From Anastatus disparis (lineage: Eukaryota; Arthropoda; Insecta; Hymenoptera; Eupelmidae), in NCBI GenBank assembly GCA_017163975.1, contig JAFFSR010000264.1, positions 3,596,001 to 3,660,000 on the forward strand: a DNA stretch of 64,000 bases, read 5' to 3'. The notes under the pieces are model-generated. The model was not told where the DNA came from. It was given only the letters and a program-made list of their open reading frames with translations, and did no database searches. Shown piece by piece: positions 12,992 to 24,184 of this stretch. The stretch's first letter is position 1. Each line of letters begins with the position of its first letter. Position numbers and translations under genes: made by a program.

Positions 12992-13267
12992 GGTTTTTAC
13001 TCATTGCATATTAAAGTTGCGATCAAAACCTATCGATTAAAAAAAAAACGTGTCCAAAAAGCTCAAGTTGTTCAAAAGTTATGAAGGGATGAAAATTAAA
13101 ATGAAATTCGGACTAAAATACAGCATTTATTTTCTATGCATATTTTCAGTTAAATATTTGCGCTATTTTTATTCCCTTATAACTTCTAAACAACTTGAGC
13201 TTTTTGGACACGTTTTTTTTAATCGATAGGTTTTCATCTCAACTTTAATATGCAATGAGTAAAAACC
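12992..13267. repeat. Foldback repeat with ~90-bp arms
   Basis: The left arm 12992-13085 and right arm 13175-13267 are near-perfect inverted copies (ggtttttactcattgcatat pairs with atatgcaatgagtaaaaacc), with a loop of about 90 bp. It would form a long hairpin in the intron transcript. Confidence 0.8.
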
Positions 13268-14471
13268 TTATAGAATAAGTAGTTAGAAAACCGTAAAACT
13301 ATAAATCAGATACCAATTTTTTAACAAAACAGACAAAACTGTTCATAACTCAGAAAAAATCAAGCGTTGGACCGAATGGACGTGGTTTTTTTTCATGATT
13401 TTATGTAAGAAAAAATATCCCAGAGTTCGAAGAAAATCCGAGACCCAAATGCAATGCACTCTCCTTGTTAGTTTCATTATATTATAATTTTTTTCCAATT
13501 TTTTTAATTTATATTTTCCTAATTTGTTTAAAAATATTTAATTTTTAAAACTTACACAATTTTATTTATAAAAACCTTAAACTTTATATAAAAAAATGTC
13601 TTCGAGTAAGAAAAAAAATCTTCGAGTAAGAAAAAATACGAGTTCGAATACTCTGATATTCTCTTTATTAACCTTTAAAGGGCCGGAATATGCCTCTAGG
13701 CGTAAGGGGTCTGACTCACCAACATCGCAACTTAGTTTGGCTCTAGCTCAGGGACCTTAGACCACATTCCTATAGAAAAATTAAGATTAGCAAGTAGAGG
13801 ATTTGAATTACGCACATCAAAAGCAATAACGTCAATGCGCCAGTTACTGAGCTTTTGAGGTGACTAGAGACATTTTGTGCTCTGATTACCAACATCGTAA
13901 GCTGTAATATAGGCTATGGTAATCGGGGAGGGCACGGTAACTCGCACATCCGCTTTAGTTTCGTTAATATAAAAGTTTTTGCCAATAATTTTATATTATG
14001 TATTAAAAAAAAGTTAATAAAATAACAATCTAAATATAAAAATAATACCTTGGTAAAAATGTGAACATAAATAATAATGTGTATAAAAATTAATGACAAT
14101 CAGTAATAATAATGCTAAAGAAATGGCAATTAAATGTTAAAAAAAAGCGTTTCCATTTAGCTGGCCATAAAATGGTAAAAAAAAGTTTCAATTTCCATCA
14201 GGGATGATAATACATTAAAAGCGACATTTTAATAAAAATAAAAATAGCAATAAAACTAGGCAATAAATTTTAATGAAACTCGCTTCACTTTGGCGCAAAC
14301 ATCAACATGAGGTTAAATCATTTTCTCGCACTAGCATCGAAAATAATTATTAAAATACTATATAAGAAAAATAAAAGAAACATTCAAATGATATTTACAG
14401 CTCGCTAAATACATTTAATGTTTTTTAAATCCTAAAAACTAAAATTATGTATAAAATCACGTCAGTAATAC
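13268..14471. other. Intronic AT-rich sequence with dispersed repeats
   Basis: No gene. 13330-13465 (aatatcccagagttcgaaga, then aaaatccgagacccaaatgc) recurs at 56490-56580 in the same orientation. 14115-14215 is the inverse relative of 3505-3590. The 61-residue frame at 13914-14099 is not supported. Confidence 0.45.
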
Positions 14472-14984
14472 CTAGAGTATTGAGAAACATGGTTCTACAT
14501 ACTGATACCAATTTATCTGGCGATGGTAGTCTAAAATCATATTGAATAATATTTGATGTTCTACTTGATATGCCAGCTTCTGTATCACTTGAGTTAGCAG
14601 ATTTAATACCAATCCAATTATTTAGGCATTCCCATTGCTTTTTTCTATCTCCTAAAGCCCAAAAATTATCGAAAGCTTTCTGTCGATCCAAAGCAGAAAT
14701 TTTTTTAGAGCAAGACTTTCGACATTTTTTTAAACACGCGTCCTTCATGGTTCTAGCATCTATAAGTCCTTTACGTCCAACACCTTCTTTACCATATGCC
14801 CGCGCCTTTTTAGCTTGCCGATAAATCCAATCATCACTGTTTTTTACTTTTTTTCTTGTAATAGTATTTTTTTTAGATGACTTTCTTTTACTTGGCTTTC
14901 TTCTTATGAATTTATTTCTATTAGAACCATCAAGCACGTTAGAATCAGAGGTATTAGTGAAATCTTCATAATGTGGAAGTTCTA
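14472..14984 (-). CDS. DUF7869-type gene, exon 6
   Basis: Acceptor catttaag precedes 14984; the donor after CTAG (gtatta, at 14470-14471) is chosen because joining to exon 7 gives NTL-D-ISYQWVRT in frame, whereas reading on runs into intron sequence. The exon encodes a K/R-rich block (RRKPSKRKSSKK), then a C-x3-C-x3-C Cys-rich segment (CLKKCRKSCSKKI) and an aromatic stretch (FDNFWALGDRKKQW), as in the N-terminal region of DUF7869 proteins. Confidence 0.75.
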
Positions 14985-16063
14985 CTTAAATGAAAAAAAA
15001 TTGAACATTTGATAATAGATTTTTAATTAGTATTGTGCTATTAAACTAACACCTTAAAACAAGATGATGCTGAATTTTTTTTGGCGGTAGTTTGATTTAA
15101 AAAAATTCAACCGTTTTTGTTCTATGGAGGCTTCAGAGGTTACATTTAATTTTTACTCGCAACAAAGTAATATTTTGAACACAGTTTTTAATATCTGTAA
15201 ATTCGACAAAAATATAATCTGAACACGGGATTTTTTAGGTTTTTTTCTCTACTTTCAAATGACGTTTATTAAAAATTGATAACGAGATCTTAGTTAATAA
15301 AAAAATTTAAAAATTGTAATTAATAAATAATAAATTGCATAATTAATTGCATAGTTTCGTCACGCGCATTCAAATTAATTTATTACCAACTGAAAAACAA
15401 TTTTTTAATTTATCAAAGTACATAATGAAAGCTTAAAACAAGATTTTTAAAATGTTATGTTTAGATTATTAATAATGATTTATTTTGATGGCCAAAAATA
15501 TCGATGAAACATAATGTTATATGTCACATCTAAAAAAGGCTTCGGAGGTTACATAAATTCAACTTATACTTACGATACTTACGAATAAATTTAATCGTAT
15601 TCAAAAATTTTTTTTATATTTTACATAAAATTTACTGTAATTATGGTAAATTGCAAATTTCTAAGTCTAATAGATCACCAGAAAGAAACAACTCTATTTT
15701 ACATTCATACAGTTGATTTTGTCTTAAATAACTTCGTAATCAAAAATGAATTTTTTACAAATTTAAATTAATGAAAAAATGCCATGTTATCAACAAAAAA
15801 AAAGATATTTAAAAAATTTACTAAAAATTAAACGATTAAAACGTTATTATAAATTGCAGGTATTTTTTGTTAGATAATAAATATTACAGAAAATACAATT
15901 GTAACAATTAATTAAAAAAATATTTAAAAAAAAATTATTTATTTAAATAATATTGTGAGAAGCCAATATTTCAAGAAGACACCTTAAATGAATACTACCA
16001 TGCAGTATCAGAAAAATTATGATATTTAATGTTTGAAATTATTATTTATTTTTGAATATTAAC
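14985..16063. other. Intron sequence
   Basis: AT-rich, no gene or strong repeat seen. Interpreted as the intron between exons 5 and 6 of the DUF7869-type gene. Confidence 0.5.
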
Positions 16064-16216
16064 CTTCCAGATTTTCAGTTTCTGTGGCATTGGAGTTGTT
16101 TTCTACATATGTTAAAATATCTTCTGAAAAGTAGGTTGAGTCATTCGTATTGATCATGCTAGTCGCTACATTCGACAAATAATAATTCGATGATATTGGT
16201 CCATCAAATGTAAAAT
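16064..16216 (-). CDS. DUF7869-type gene, exon 5 (duplicate of exon 4)
   Basis: 153 nt with phase-1 boundaries on both sides (acceptor tttattag, donor gttaat). It encodes an Asn/Ser/Thr-rich segment ending NATETENLE. It aligns along its full length with exon 4, 174 bp away, so the two arose by tandem exon duplication. No domain recognised. Confidence 0.6.
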
Positions 16217-16389
16217 CTAATAAAAGATTTTTGTATTAGAATGAGAATAATACCTTTGTCTACCTGAAGAATGCATTTTGTATATTTTTATAATAGAAAA
16301 TTTGGTAAAAAACATTTTTATAGTACTGGAAAATAGTGTACAATACACGTGTCCTATGGGACACTTGTATCGTTAAATACTATAATAAC

Positions 16390-16542
16390 CTCTCGGATTT
16401 TCAATTTCTGAGGAGTTTAAGTTTTCTCCTGCAAATGTTAAAGTCTCTTCTGGAACGTAGCTTGAACTATTCGCATTGATTATGGCAGTCGCTATATTCA
16501 ATAAATTATTATTCGATGATCCTGGTTCATCGAATGTAAGAT
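16390..16542 (-). CDS. DUF7869-type gene, exon 4
   Basis: 153 nt, phase 1-1, acceptor tttattag and donor gttatt. It encodes a Ser/Asn-rich segment beginning LTFDEPGSSNNN and ending SSEIENPR. The flanking intron bases (tttattag, gtta) are also shared with exon 5, supporting a duplication that included splice sites. The next exon upstream is 33 kb away (49783-49866), and the join gives an intact Asp codon. Confidence 0.6.
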
Positions 16543-17879
16543 CTAATAAAATATTTTTCTATTAGATTAAATGTTATTGTAATAATGCCTTTGTTTATCT
16601 TAAGAATGTTTTATTTATATTTTTATTTATGGTAAAAAAGATCATAATTTAAAATATTTTTTACCATCCACTGAATATCAGCATAGGGTATTGGGCCGTA
16701 TTACGGAGGCATTAAGATGATTTCCGGAAAACGGCTCAATTATTTAATAAAATTAACAAAATATTGTTTTATTATAAGTTTTTATTGTTAGTTCATGTAT
16801 TTTTCTTTATAAAAATATTTTTTTTCTATTATAAAATTGATAATTTAATGATTTATACTGAAAATAAAAAAAATTTTATTTGTACACATTACTTTACCTT
16901 CAAAATAACCTCAGTCTCAATTCTGTGTCCCCAGTTACTGAGCCACAATCACACGGACAAGTTTAAAAAACATGCCGTAAAACTGGATTTTCAATTAAAA
17001 TAAATAAAAAACATGATATAAAAAATATTCATTTCATTTATTGCAAAATTGATATTTTAATAGTATATTGTTTCTAGTTTTTAAAACCGTTTTAAAAATG
17101 TATGTTCGACGTTCTCAATCGGTAATATAAAGAAGGGAAGAATACCGAAAAAAAAAAAAATTGCAACTACGCAGAAACTAATTATTCGATAGTAGCTGCC
17201 TTTAAGATGTTAAAAGTAGATATAATTATCTACTTCTGTGCCAAATTTCAGCTCTTAATATTCATAAACAACAAAGTTATGAATTTTTAAAAAAAATGAA
17301 AAATTTTCCGGTTTTTCCGAATTTCCTTTGGTTCTAATAAACCGATCGGGTCGTTTGACCTCTCGTTTTGTTGATAATTTAATTCTCTACAACTTTTCTA
17401 TTGACACCATAATGATTCGTCAAATAGTTTTCGTTTTATTAACAAAAAACCAAAAAAACGCGTTTTTGCACTAATTTGTTAATAACTAATTAATAAATCA
17501 TAGTTGCTAGTCCAAAACATATAAGAAAACATCTACGGACTATCTTTTAAATGATCGCATAGTTCGTTGCTGGTTACTAATTTTGGCAGAACAATACCCT
17601 ATTTTGACTGGCCTATATAAGAAATTCACATCAATAATCGAAATGCGCAAAAGGTTATTTTTATATATTTAAAAAAAATAATTTAGATTGTGTGAAATTT
17701 CTTATTGTAATGTGAAGAATAGTTAATAAAGAATAAAAAAAAATTGTTCATCTATATTAATTTAAAAATTCAATTTGTTAAATGAATACTTTTCGAGTTA
17801 TAGGTGATTGAAAATATAGATTCTTAGTGTAAAAAAGCATGTTTTCCGACGGTTTTTAATGACCCGTGTAAAAAAATTC
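16543..17879. other. Left part of the 33-kb intron
   Basis: No gene. The frame at 16764-17003 has no recognisable motif. The sequence is AT-rich and looks like degraded unique intron sequence. Confidence 0.4.
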
Positions 17880-18490
17880 GTATTGCCAAGATATTGGTGA
17901 AACAATATCCAATATATTGCATTTATTTAAAAATCTCTTGGCAAAATTTTTCCAATATTTCACCAACATTTAGCATTTATCAATCCCTAGGGCCAAAACT
18001 CACATTATTCCCACATATTGGCAATATATTGGATATTGCTATATCAATATGTATAATGATAAATAATTTCAAATAAAAAATCAAAGTTTTACCACATTTA
18101 ATTGAAAACTTTTTAACTTTTTTTTATATCATATCTATAAAGTATACAATATAGGTGATATTAAAATCTTTAATATAATATATAAAAATAAAATATTGGT
18201 AAATTAAATTCAGAAATCTTTTTTTGCAAAGCAAAAAATATATTTAATAAAATAATTTTTCAAGTCAAATTTTACGAATATAAATATAACAAAAAATCTA
18301 TTATACTAATTGTATATTTACATTACAATTTGGTTGAAATAATTTCTGAGTAACTCAAATTTAATCAACACAAATCGACTTATGTCATTTTTGTAAATAA
18401 GAAAAAGATTAAATCATTTTTAATTTTAATAACCCAACTTAAAGAATATAGTTCATATATTTTATTGTTCAAAATATTTCATTAATTTGA
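17880..18490 (+). repeat. Dispersed repeat, partner of the copia target
   Basis: 17880-18060 is rich in caatatattgg motifs. 18105-18480 is the inverse copy of 48278-48650 (shared: ggtgatattaaaatctttaa, acaaatcgacttatgtcatt). At 18445-18475 it reads through the position where the copia element is inserted in the other copy, so it is a paralogous empty site. Confidence 0.8.
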
Positions 18491-18534
18491 ATAATGAAGA
18501 TTCTTTATGTCTTCAATGTAATAATAATTCAATA

Positions 18535-19405
18535 AATTATTTTTTTACACAGGGCGCGTACAGTGGGTACTTTACTCCCTCCCAGCGAAAAGTAAGGTAC
18601 CCACTGTACGCTGCCTGTGTAAAAAAATCGTATATTCTCCACGGGAGTAAATGAAAAATGCCTTAAATCGTATGTTTGTCACCCTCGCCTTCGGCTCGGG
18701 TGACATTTAACATACGATTTAAGACATTTTTCGTTTTTACTCCCTAGGTGAATAATATACTATTCTTGAAATTTCTTTAATTTCACAATTAAAATCATTA
18801 AACAAACGACCTTATTATTACGAAAAGATAATTAAATGTTCTAGAAATCAGTCACTTCAAGCTCAAAAAATTTTCTTTCACACTCAGGGCGTGAAATTCA
18901 ATTTTTGATGTCTATTCTTAGAGGCTAAAATAGCTCTTTTTTACCCAAGGGCAAAAAAGTAGTTTTCTAATAAGCGTAATTGATTTTTACCAATGAGAAT
19001 AGTATTTTTCGATACTAGTGCGTGAGAATGATTTTTTACTCGTGTGGCGGTTTGCGCCCGAGCGAAGCGAGGGTGAAAAGGTCACACAAGGAAGAAATCA
19101 CTTTCTCGCACGAGTATCGAACAATATTTTTTGACACGACGTGTAAGAAGCTCCATTTTTGCACGTGTCACTTTGTACAGCGTGCGCGAAATTGAGCTTC
19201 GCGCACCGAGTGTCAAAAATGTACTTTTTCACACTCAGGGCGTGAAATTCAATTTTTGATGTCTATTCTTAGAGGCTAAAATAGCTCTTTTTTACCCAAG
19301 GGCAAAATAGTACATTATTAACCTGGGTTGGAAAGGCTGGATTTACGTAACGAGTTTCGTAAAACAGCCTTTACACCAGAGGTTAATAATGATTTTTTTC
19401 GTATG
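18535..19405. repeat. Cluster of foldback repeats
   Basis: Four to five neighbouring hairpin-forming blocks. 18540-18628 has arms ttttttacacaggg and gcgcgtacagtgggtac with their reverse complements. 18630-18765 has a GC-rich tip (caccctcgccttcggctcgg). 18995-19125 has arms cgatactagtgcgtgagaa and ttctcgcacgagtatcg. 19135-19210 has arms tttttgacac and gtgtcaaaaa. 19310-19405 has arms attattaacctgg and ccagaggttaataat. A leader copy of the composite repeat sits at 18872-18975 and again at 19225-19318. Confidence 0.75.
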
Positions 19406-19514
19406 AGAGCCGAAAATGAGAAAAGAAGTTGCGATTTTGAGGTTAGAATGCGAAAAAAGTAGTTTTTTAATAAGCGTGATTGATTATTACCTTATTTTCA
19501 ATAAGAAATTTACT

Positions 19515-20250
19515 TTTCATGTATTAGAGCTACACTGAATGGTGGATGAGTCGATGTATAAATTGAGTAATAGGTGCGTGGTTCAATGAATTTATGGGTG
19601 GATTCATGGGACGATGAAATGACGGCTCAATGGTTCAATGGGCAGATCGATAAATATGACGATGGGTCGATAAATGAATATGTCGATGGGTTTATGGACT
19701 GATGGGCGGATAGATGAATTTGTTGATGGGTTGATGGGCCGATGGACGGATAGATGAATTTGTAGATGGGTTTATGGGCCGATGGGCGGATAGATGAATT
19801 TGTCGATGGGTTGATGGGCGGATAGATGTATTTGTCGATGGGTTTATGGGCTGATGGGCGGATAGATAAATTTGTCGATGGGTTGATGGGCCGATGAGTG
19901 GATAGATCAATAAGTCGATGGGTTGATGGGCCGTTGGGTGGATGAATGAATTTGTTGATGGGTGGATAGATGGGTTCATGGGCAATTTCTTTAATATTAG
20001 ATTTTTTAAGTTTATCAATTCGACAGTCTTATTTTCACATTTTCATTTTGATTTTATCATCTATTAATGACGTTACTTTATGTATTATTAATGAATTTAT
20101 ATTCAATGTGACTGAATTGGACGCCCTTCGTGTATGAAAAAGTAATATGTTATCCACGGAAGTAAAGATGTTTTTGCCCTCGTCTTTATTGCCAAACTCG
20201 ACTCGGGCAAAAATCACCAATTTTACTCCCTTGGTTAACAATGTACTATT
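19515..20250 (+). repeat. Composite repeat unit 2 (GATGGG minisatellite + foldback)
   Basis: A ~40-bp minisatellite unit (ttgtcgatgggttgatgggc followed by cgatgggcggatagatgaat) repeats about nine times at 19680-19990. A spacer and a foldback at 20141-20250 follow (left arm agtaatatgttatcca, right arm ttggttaacaatgtactatt). Minus-strand frames rich in HPSTHR here are the repeat translated, not genes. Confidence 0.8.
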
Positions 20251-20788
20251 TCGTGTCTTAGAGTTATACTGAATGGTGGATGAGTCGTTGTATAAATTGA
20301 GTAATGGGTGCGTGGTGCAATGAATTCATGAGTAGATTCATGGGACGATAAAATGATGGCTCAATGGTTCGATGGACAGATCGATAAATATGACGATAGG
20401 TCGATGGGCGGATAAATAATTATGTCGATGGGTCACTACATGAATATGTCGATGGGTTGATGGACTGATTGGTGGATAGATGAAATAGTCGATGGGTTGA
20501 TGGGCGTATAGATTTATTTGTCGAAGGGTTTATGGGCCGATGGGCGGATAGATGAATTTGTCGACGGATTAATGGTCCGTTGAGCGGATAGATGAATTTG
20601 TCGATGGGTTGATGGGCCGATGGGCGGAATTTGTTGATGAGTGGGAAAAAAAAATTCGTTGATGGGTTAATGGATGGATGAATGAATTTTTTGGTGGGTG
20701 TCAGAAGTTGAATGGGTCGATGAGTTGATAGGTCTATTGATCGATGGATTCATGGGTTAATGGGTTAATTAGTCAATAAATCAATGGG
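20251..20788 (+). repeat. Composite repeat unit 3, left half
   Basis: Restarts with the same leader as unit 2 (ttatactgaatggtggatga) and continues as GATGGG minisatellite until it is cut by the Polinton at 20788. It resumes at 37253. Confidence 0.8.
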
Positions 20789-21044
20789 AGTAGATAAGCT
20801 ATGCCGATTCGAATTCATGCCGATTCTAATTCACCTGAATTAGAATTGATATGAATTCGAATCGGCATAGAGGTGGGGGGCCAGTTCGAATTCACCTGAA
20901 GTAGAGGTGAAGTAGAATTAGCTTAGGATTTTTTTGAGCAAAATCGGTATAGAGGTGGGGGAACCAGTTTGAATTCACCTCGGTATGAATTCGAATCGGT
21001 ATAGAGGTGGGGGGACCAGTTCGAATTCACCTGAAGTAGAATTG
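20789..21044 (+). repeat. Polinton left terminal inverted repeat
   Basis: Matches 36997-37252 in inverse over 256 bp with about three differences. The repeat has nested symmetry: gccgattcgaattcat and its inverse atgaattcgaatcggc lie within the first 90 bp, and gaattcacct motifs recur. Confidence 0.93.
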
Positions 21045-21383
21045 GGGAGATCTAATATATTTCATAAATTATTTAGGTATTGATAATTATATTTCTAACC
21101 CACCTACATTTCTAATCCAGTGACTTTCTCGCCCAGTGGGTTAGAGAGTCAGGTGGGTTAGAAATGTAGGTGGGTTAGAAATGCTGTGGACGAGGAGCAA
21201 CATGGCCAGTCCCGAGAAGGCGAGCTGCCGGCGGCTGGCTGCGTGCTGTGATGAAACTACTGCGAAAGTTTCATAATTTTTATTTTTTAATATTTTTTTT
21301 AACTTTTATTTTTTAATACTTTTTAATATTTATTTAATTATAATAAATCGAATAAAAATTATTTAAGCATTAAAAAAAATTTT

Positions 21384-21460
21384 TGACTTTGGTCGGAATC
21401 GAACCCTCGACCCTATGGACGCGAGGCGAGCGCGTATACCACTACGCCACGGAGCCACCG
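21384..21460 (-). other. tRNA-like sequence, probably not a functional tRNA
   Basis: On the minus strand it has A-box-like (tggcgtagtggtatacgc) and B-box-like (gggttcgattcc) elements and an anticodon-like hairpin ACGCG-CTCGCCT-CGCGT. The acceptor and T stems do not close, so it is more likely a tRNA-derived (SINE-type) remnant than a tRNA gene. Confidence 0.5.
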
Positions 21461-22066
21461 TATTAGGGAAATCTTAAAACTTGTATAATAGGAGTTTCCT
21501 CAAATTTTATATTATTTTAACATTGACAGCTATCAATTTATTAAACTATAATGAAATGGAAAATTAATTATTAAATTATGTTTGTATACATTTAGAGATT
21601 AAAAATGATGAGATGTATGAAAACTGCAACATATTAGTAAATATAGTTAAAGCTTAGAATAAAAATAATAGCGATCTACTTTATCTACACTATGCTTGTG
21701 TACATATAAGTTAATACTCGAGGGTCTAGTAGGACTAGTAAAAAAAATGTGATATTATTTTATTATACATTTATATTTGAGATTAATAATAATAAAGTGT
21801 TGTATTAAAAATAATATTGAAAGTTATTTATTTCTTCACTTACACTTATACTTGAGATTTGTACATTTCAGAAATGTATGTGCTTGTGTGTGTGTGTGTG
21901 TGTGTATTGGAGTATTTAATATACAGAATATATATAACAAATAGTCATAGAAATACTTTCTTCTAATCAATTGAAGTACAGCAAACATGCTAATTTCTAG
22001 ATCCATATTTCTTTTAGTTTATAGATCAAATATATTGACTGATAGCTCTCCTCATAACTACATTTT

Positions 22067-22068
<2 letters not shown>

Positions 22069-22114
<46 letters not shown>
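22069..22114. repeat. (TA)n microsatellite
   Basis: About 46 bp of uninterrupted TA dinucleotides. Confidence 0.95.
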
Positions 22115-22117
<3 letters not shown>

Positions 22118-22369
22118 TAATAAATTAATTTTTCTTTTACCCCAAAACATATTCTCACAGTCCTTATGAGTGTATTCAGATATAAAAATTATTAAAAGCA
22201 TCTATATTAAACTATTTTCAGTTCAAAACATAAGCCTGAAATGTATTTATATTATATTTTACTTCAAACCACATAGTATAAGATTTAAATCAAAGCCATT
22301 GAATCTTATACATTATAATCACAATGAAGAATAATTAAAATCTTATTTTATAGTTAAACATATCTATAG

Positions 22370-23130
22370 AAACAATTAAAACATCATTTTAGATGTATTA
22401 ATATCTATTTCAGAATTTTTAGCTTTTATATAGCAATATAATGAATTTATTTTTAGCTATAACTTTTTTGAATAAAATTTTAAAGTTTATAAGTTGTGTC
22501 ATAAACAAGTATTTTATCTTCTTCTATAAGTTGAAACAAACTTTTAGCAAAAATTTTAAAGCTCTATGTTCTCTAGTTTCAGAGATATAAGATATTTACT
22601 ATTTCAATTTTGAAGGATTACAGCTATATTTTGAAAAAAATTAGTTTTAGTGTTTAAAACATATTACTTAATCTTATAAATCATTGATTATAATGTATAA
22701 GATACAATAAGTTAAATCTTATTGTTTATAACTATTTTAAAAAGATTTGAGTATAAATTTTGTATAGCACTATAAATGGATTCATTTTTAGCTATAACTT
22801 TTTGAATGAAATTTTATAGTTTATAAGTTATGTTATAAGTAGATATTTTATCTTCATCGATTAGTTGAAACAAACTTTTAGTAAAAATTTTAAAGCTCTA
22901 CGTTCTCTAGTTTCAGAGATATAAGATATTTACTATTTCAATTTTGAAGGATTACAGCTATATTTTTGAAAAAATCAGTTTTAATGAATTTCTACCATTT
23001 TAATGCTTGAAACACATTACAAATACTTAATCTTATCGTTAATAACTATTTTATAATTAAACATCTCTATAGAAACAATTAAAACATCATTTCAAGTGTA
23101 TTAATGTTTATTTCAGAATTTTTAGCTTAT
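22370..23130 (+). repeat. Imperfect segmental duplication inside the Polinton
   Basis: 22448-22650 and 22787-22985 are near-identical (agctataactttttgaat, gttctctagtttcagagata). A second pair, 22370-22430 and 23065-23130, flanks them (aacaattaaaacatcattt), so the pairs are nested. Confidence 0.75.
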
Positions 23131-23601
23131 TCGGCCTTTTCCACTACTATTCATTTCTTATATCACAGAAACTAAAAGAGATAGAGATCTGAAAATTTAT
23201 ATATAACTTTGTTATGTTTAAAAATAATATATAAAGTTATTCCAAGACTCTAAGCTGATTATTTCATCATTATTACTTAATTCGAAGAGATGTACTAGAC
23301 TAGCGAAAGATTCAATTTCTTATAAAAGTCATTTATTAGACCAATTTAAATTTATATTTGCATGAAAGTTGTAACATTTTAAATATATTTATTGAAAATC
23401 ATTATTTAGTCTTAATAAAATTCTAAATTATTAAAAATCTTGAAAAAGAAATTTTCTTTGTTTTTCAAGCCTCAAACTGTTTAAGCTTTAGAAATTTTTT
23501 TTTATTTTAACTAATATAATTAGGTTATGAAAGGAAAGTTCATATTTTTATTAATCTAAAGTTGAATTTATTGAAATAAAAATATAAATTACAATAATAG
23601 T

Positions 23602-23784
23602 TCATAAGTGGTGAGAGTTCCAACCAATGTTCTCACTGGCATAATCAATCATCCACATAACCTCAACAATCATTCCTAACCTTGAAAAATCTATCATGTA
23701 TTTTATCTTTGTGATGAACCTTGCTGACTGAAGCGAACCAAAGAAATGAATTTCAGAATCAAGCTCACCTTGTTTTATACTCAT
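23602..23784 (-). CDS. Small protein with C-terminal GWNSHHL motif
   Basis: A 60-aa frame starting at ATG 23784. The C-terminus (MWMIDYASENIGWNSHHL) resembles the C-termini of a 44-aa micro-ORF at 36584-36718 (ending GEGWGFHHFL) and of a degenerate copy at 36067-36126, at the far end of the same element. Recurrence of the ending in three places argues that it is coding; the N-terminal halves do not align clearly. No known domain; the function is unknown. Confidence 0.5.
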   Translation of the reverse strand: MSIKQGELDSEIHFFGSLQSARFITKIKYMIDFSRLGMIVEVMWMIDYASENIGWNSHHL

Positions 23785-23871
23785 GAAAAAGGTTAGGTCG
23801 AAAGTGGGGATAGAACTTCAACGCGTTTCTTCCCTCTTCGCGCGCATGCATTCCCCCACCCAATCCTCGCG

Positions 23872-24076
23872 TATATAAGAAGGCGCTTTCGAGAGAGCAA
23901 TGAGTCCGGCTATTTGCCTTGCACATCCACTAAGTACCTCATCCTAAATGAACCTTTTACTGAAGGGTCAGTCTTTTATAATGATTCTCTCACCATTTGG
24001 GTCTCCCACTCACACATGTTTTCAAACGTTATCACTGATGGCGCTGACTATCCGATCGGGTAGATGTTTCAAATAG
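23872..24076 (+). promoter_or_regulatory. TATA box with short downstream frames
   Basis: TATATAAG at 23872-23879 lies in a locally GC-richer region. About 30 nt downstream is TGAGTCC. The first ATG after that point (23948) opens 42 codons to 24076, and another frame without ATG is also open. Either a small early gene or a promoter for the divergent 23602-23784 gene; TATATA can be read both ways. Confidence 0.35.
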
Positions 24077-24184
24077 AAAATATTCTCTCTGTTTCAATTC
24101 TGGAGGGACGTTCAGAAAGCAAAGAAACTTTTGATTTTGTATGGTTGATGCTTCAACATTTATTTGAAGCATATCACCCCCAAG

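Larger units (their letters stand above)
21045..23601. other. Polinton left arm without recognisable genes
   Basis: 21077-21180 forms a hairpin (atttctaacccacctacatt and its inverse). 21195-21245 is GC-rich. 22370-23130 contains a direct duplication. An intact Polinton would be expected to carry the N-terminal part of polymerase B on this side; none was found. Confidence 0.5.

Noticed and set aside
19692..20018. 108-aa minus-strand frame rich in HPSTHR
   Set aside because: Translation of the GATGGG minisatellite with no other support.
21384..21460. Functional tRNA gene
   Set aside because: A-box, B-box and one hairpin are present but the acceptor and T stems do not pair.
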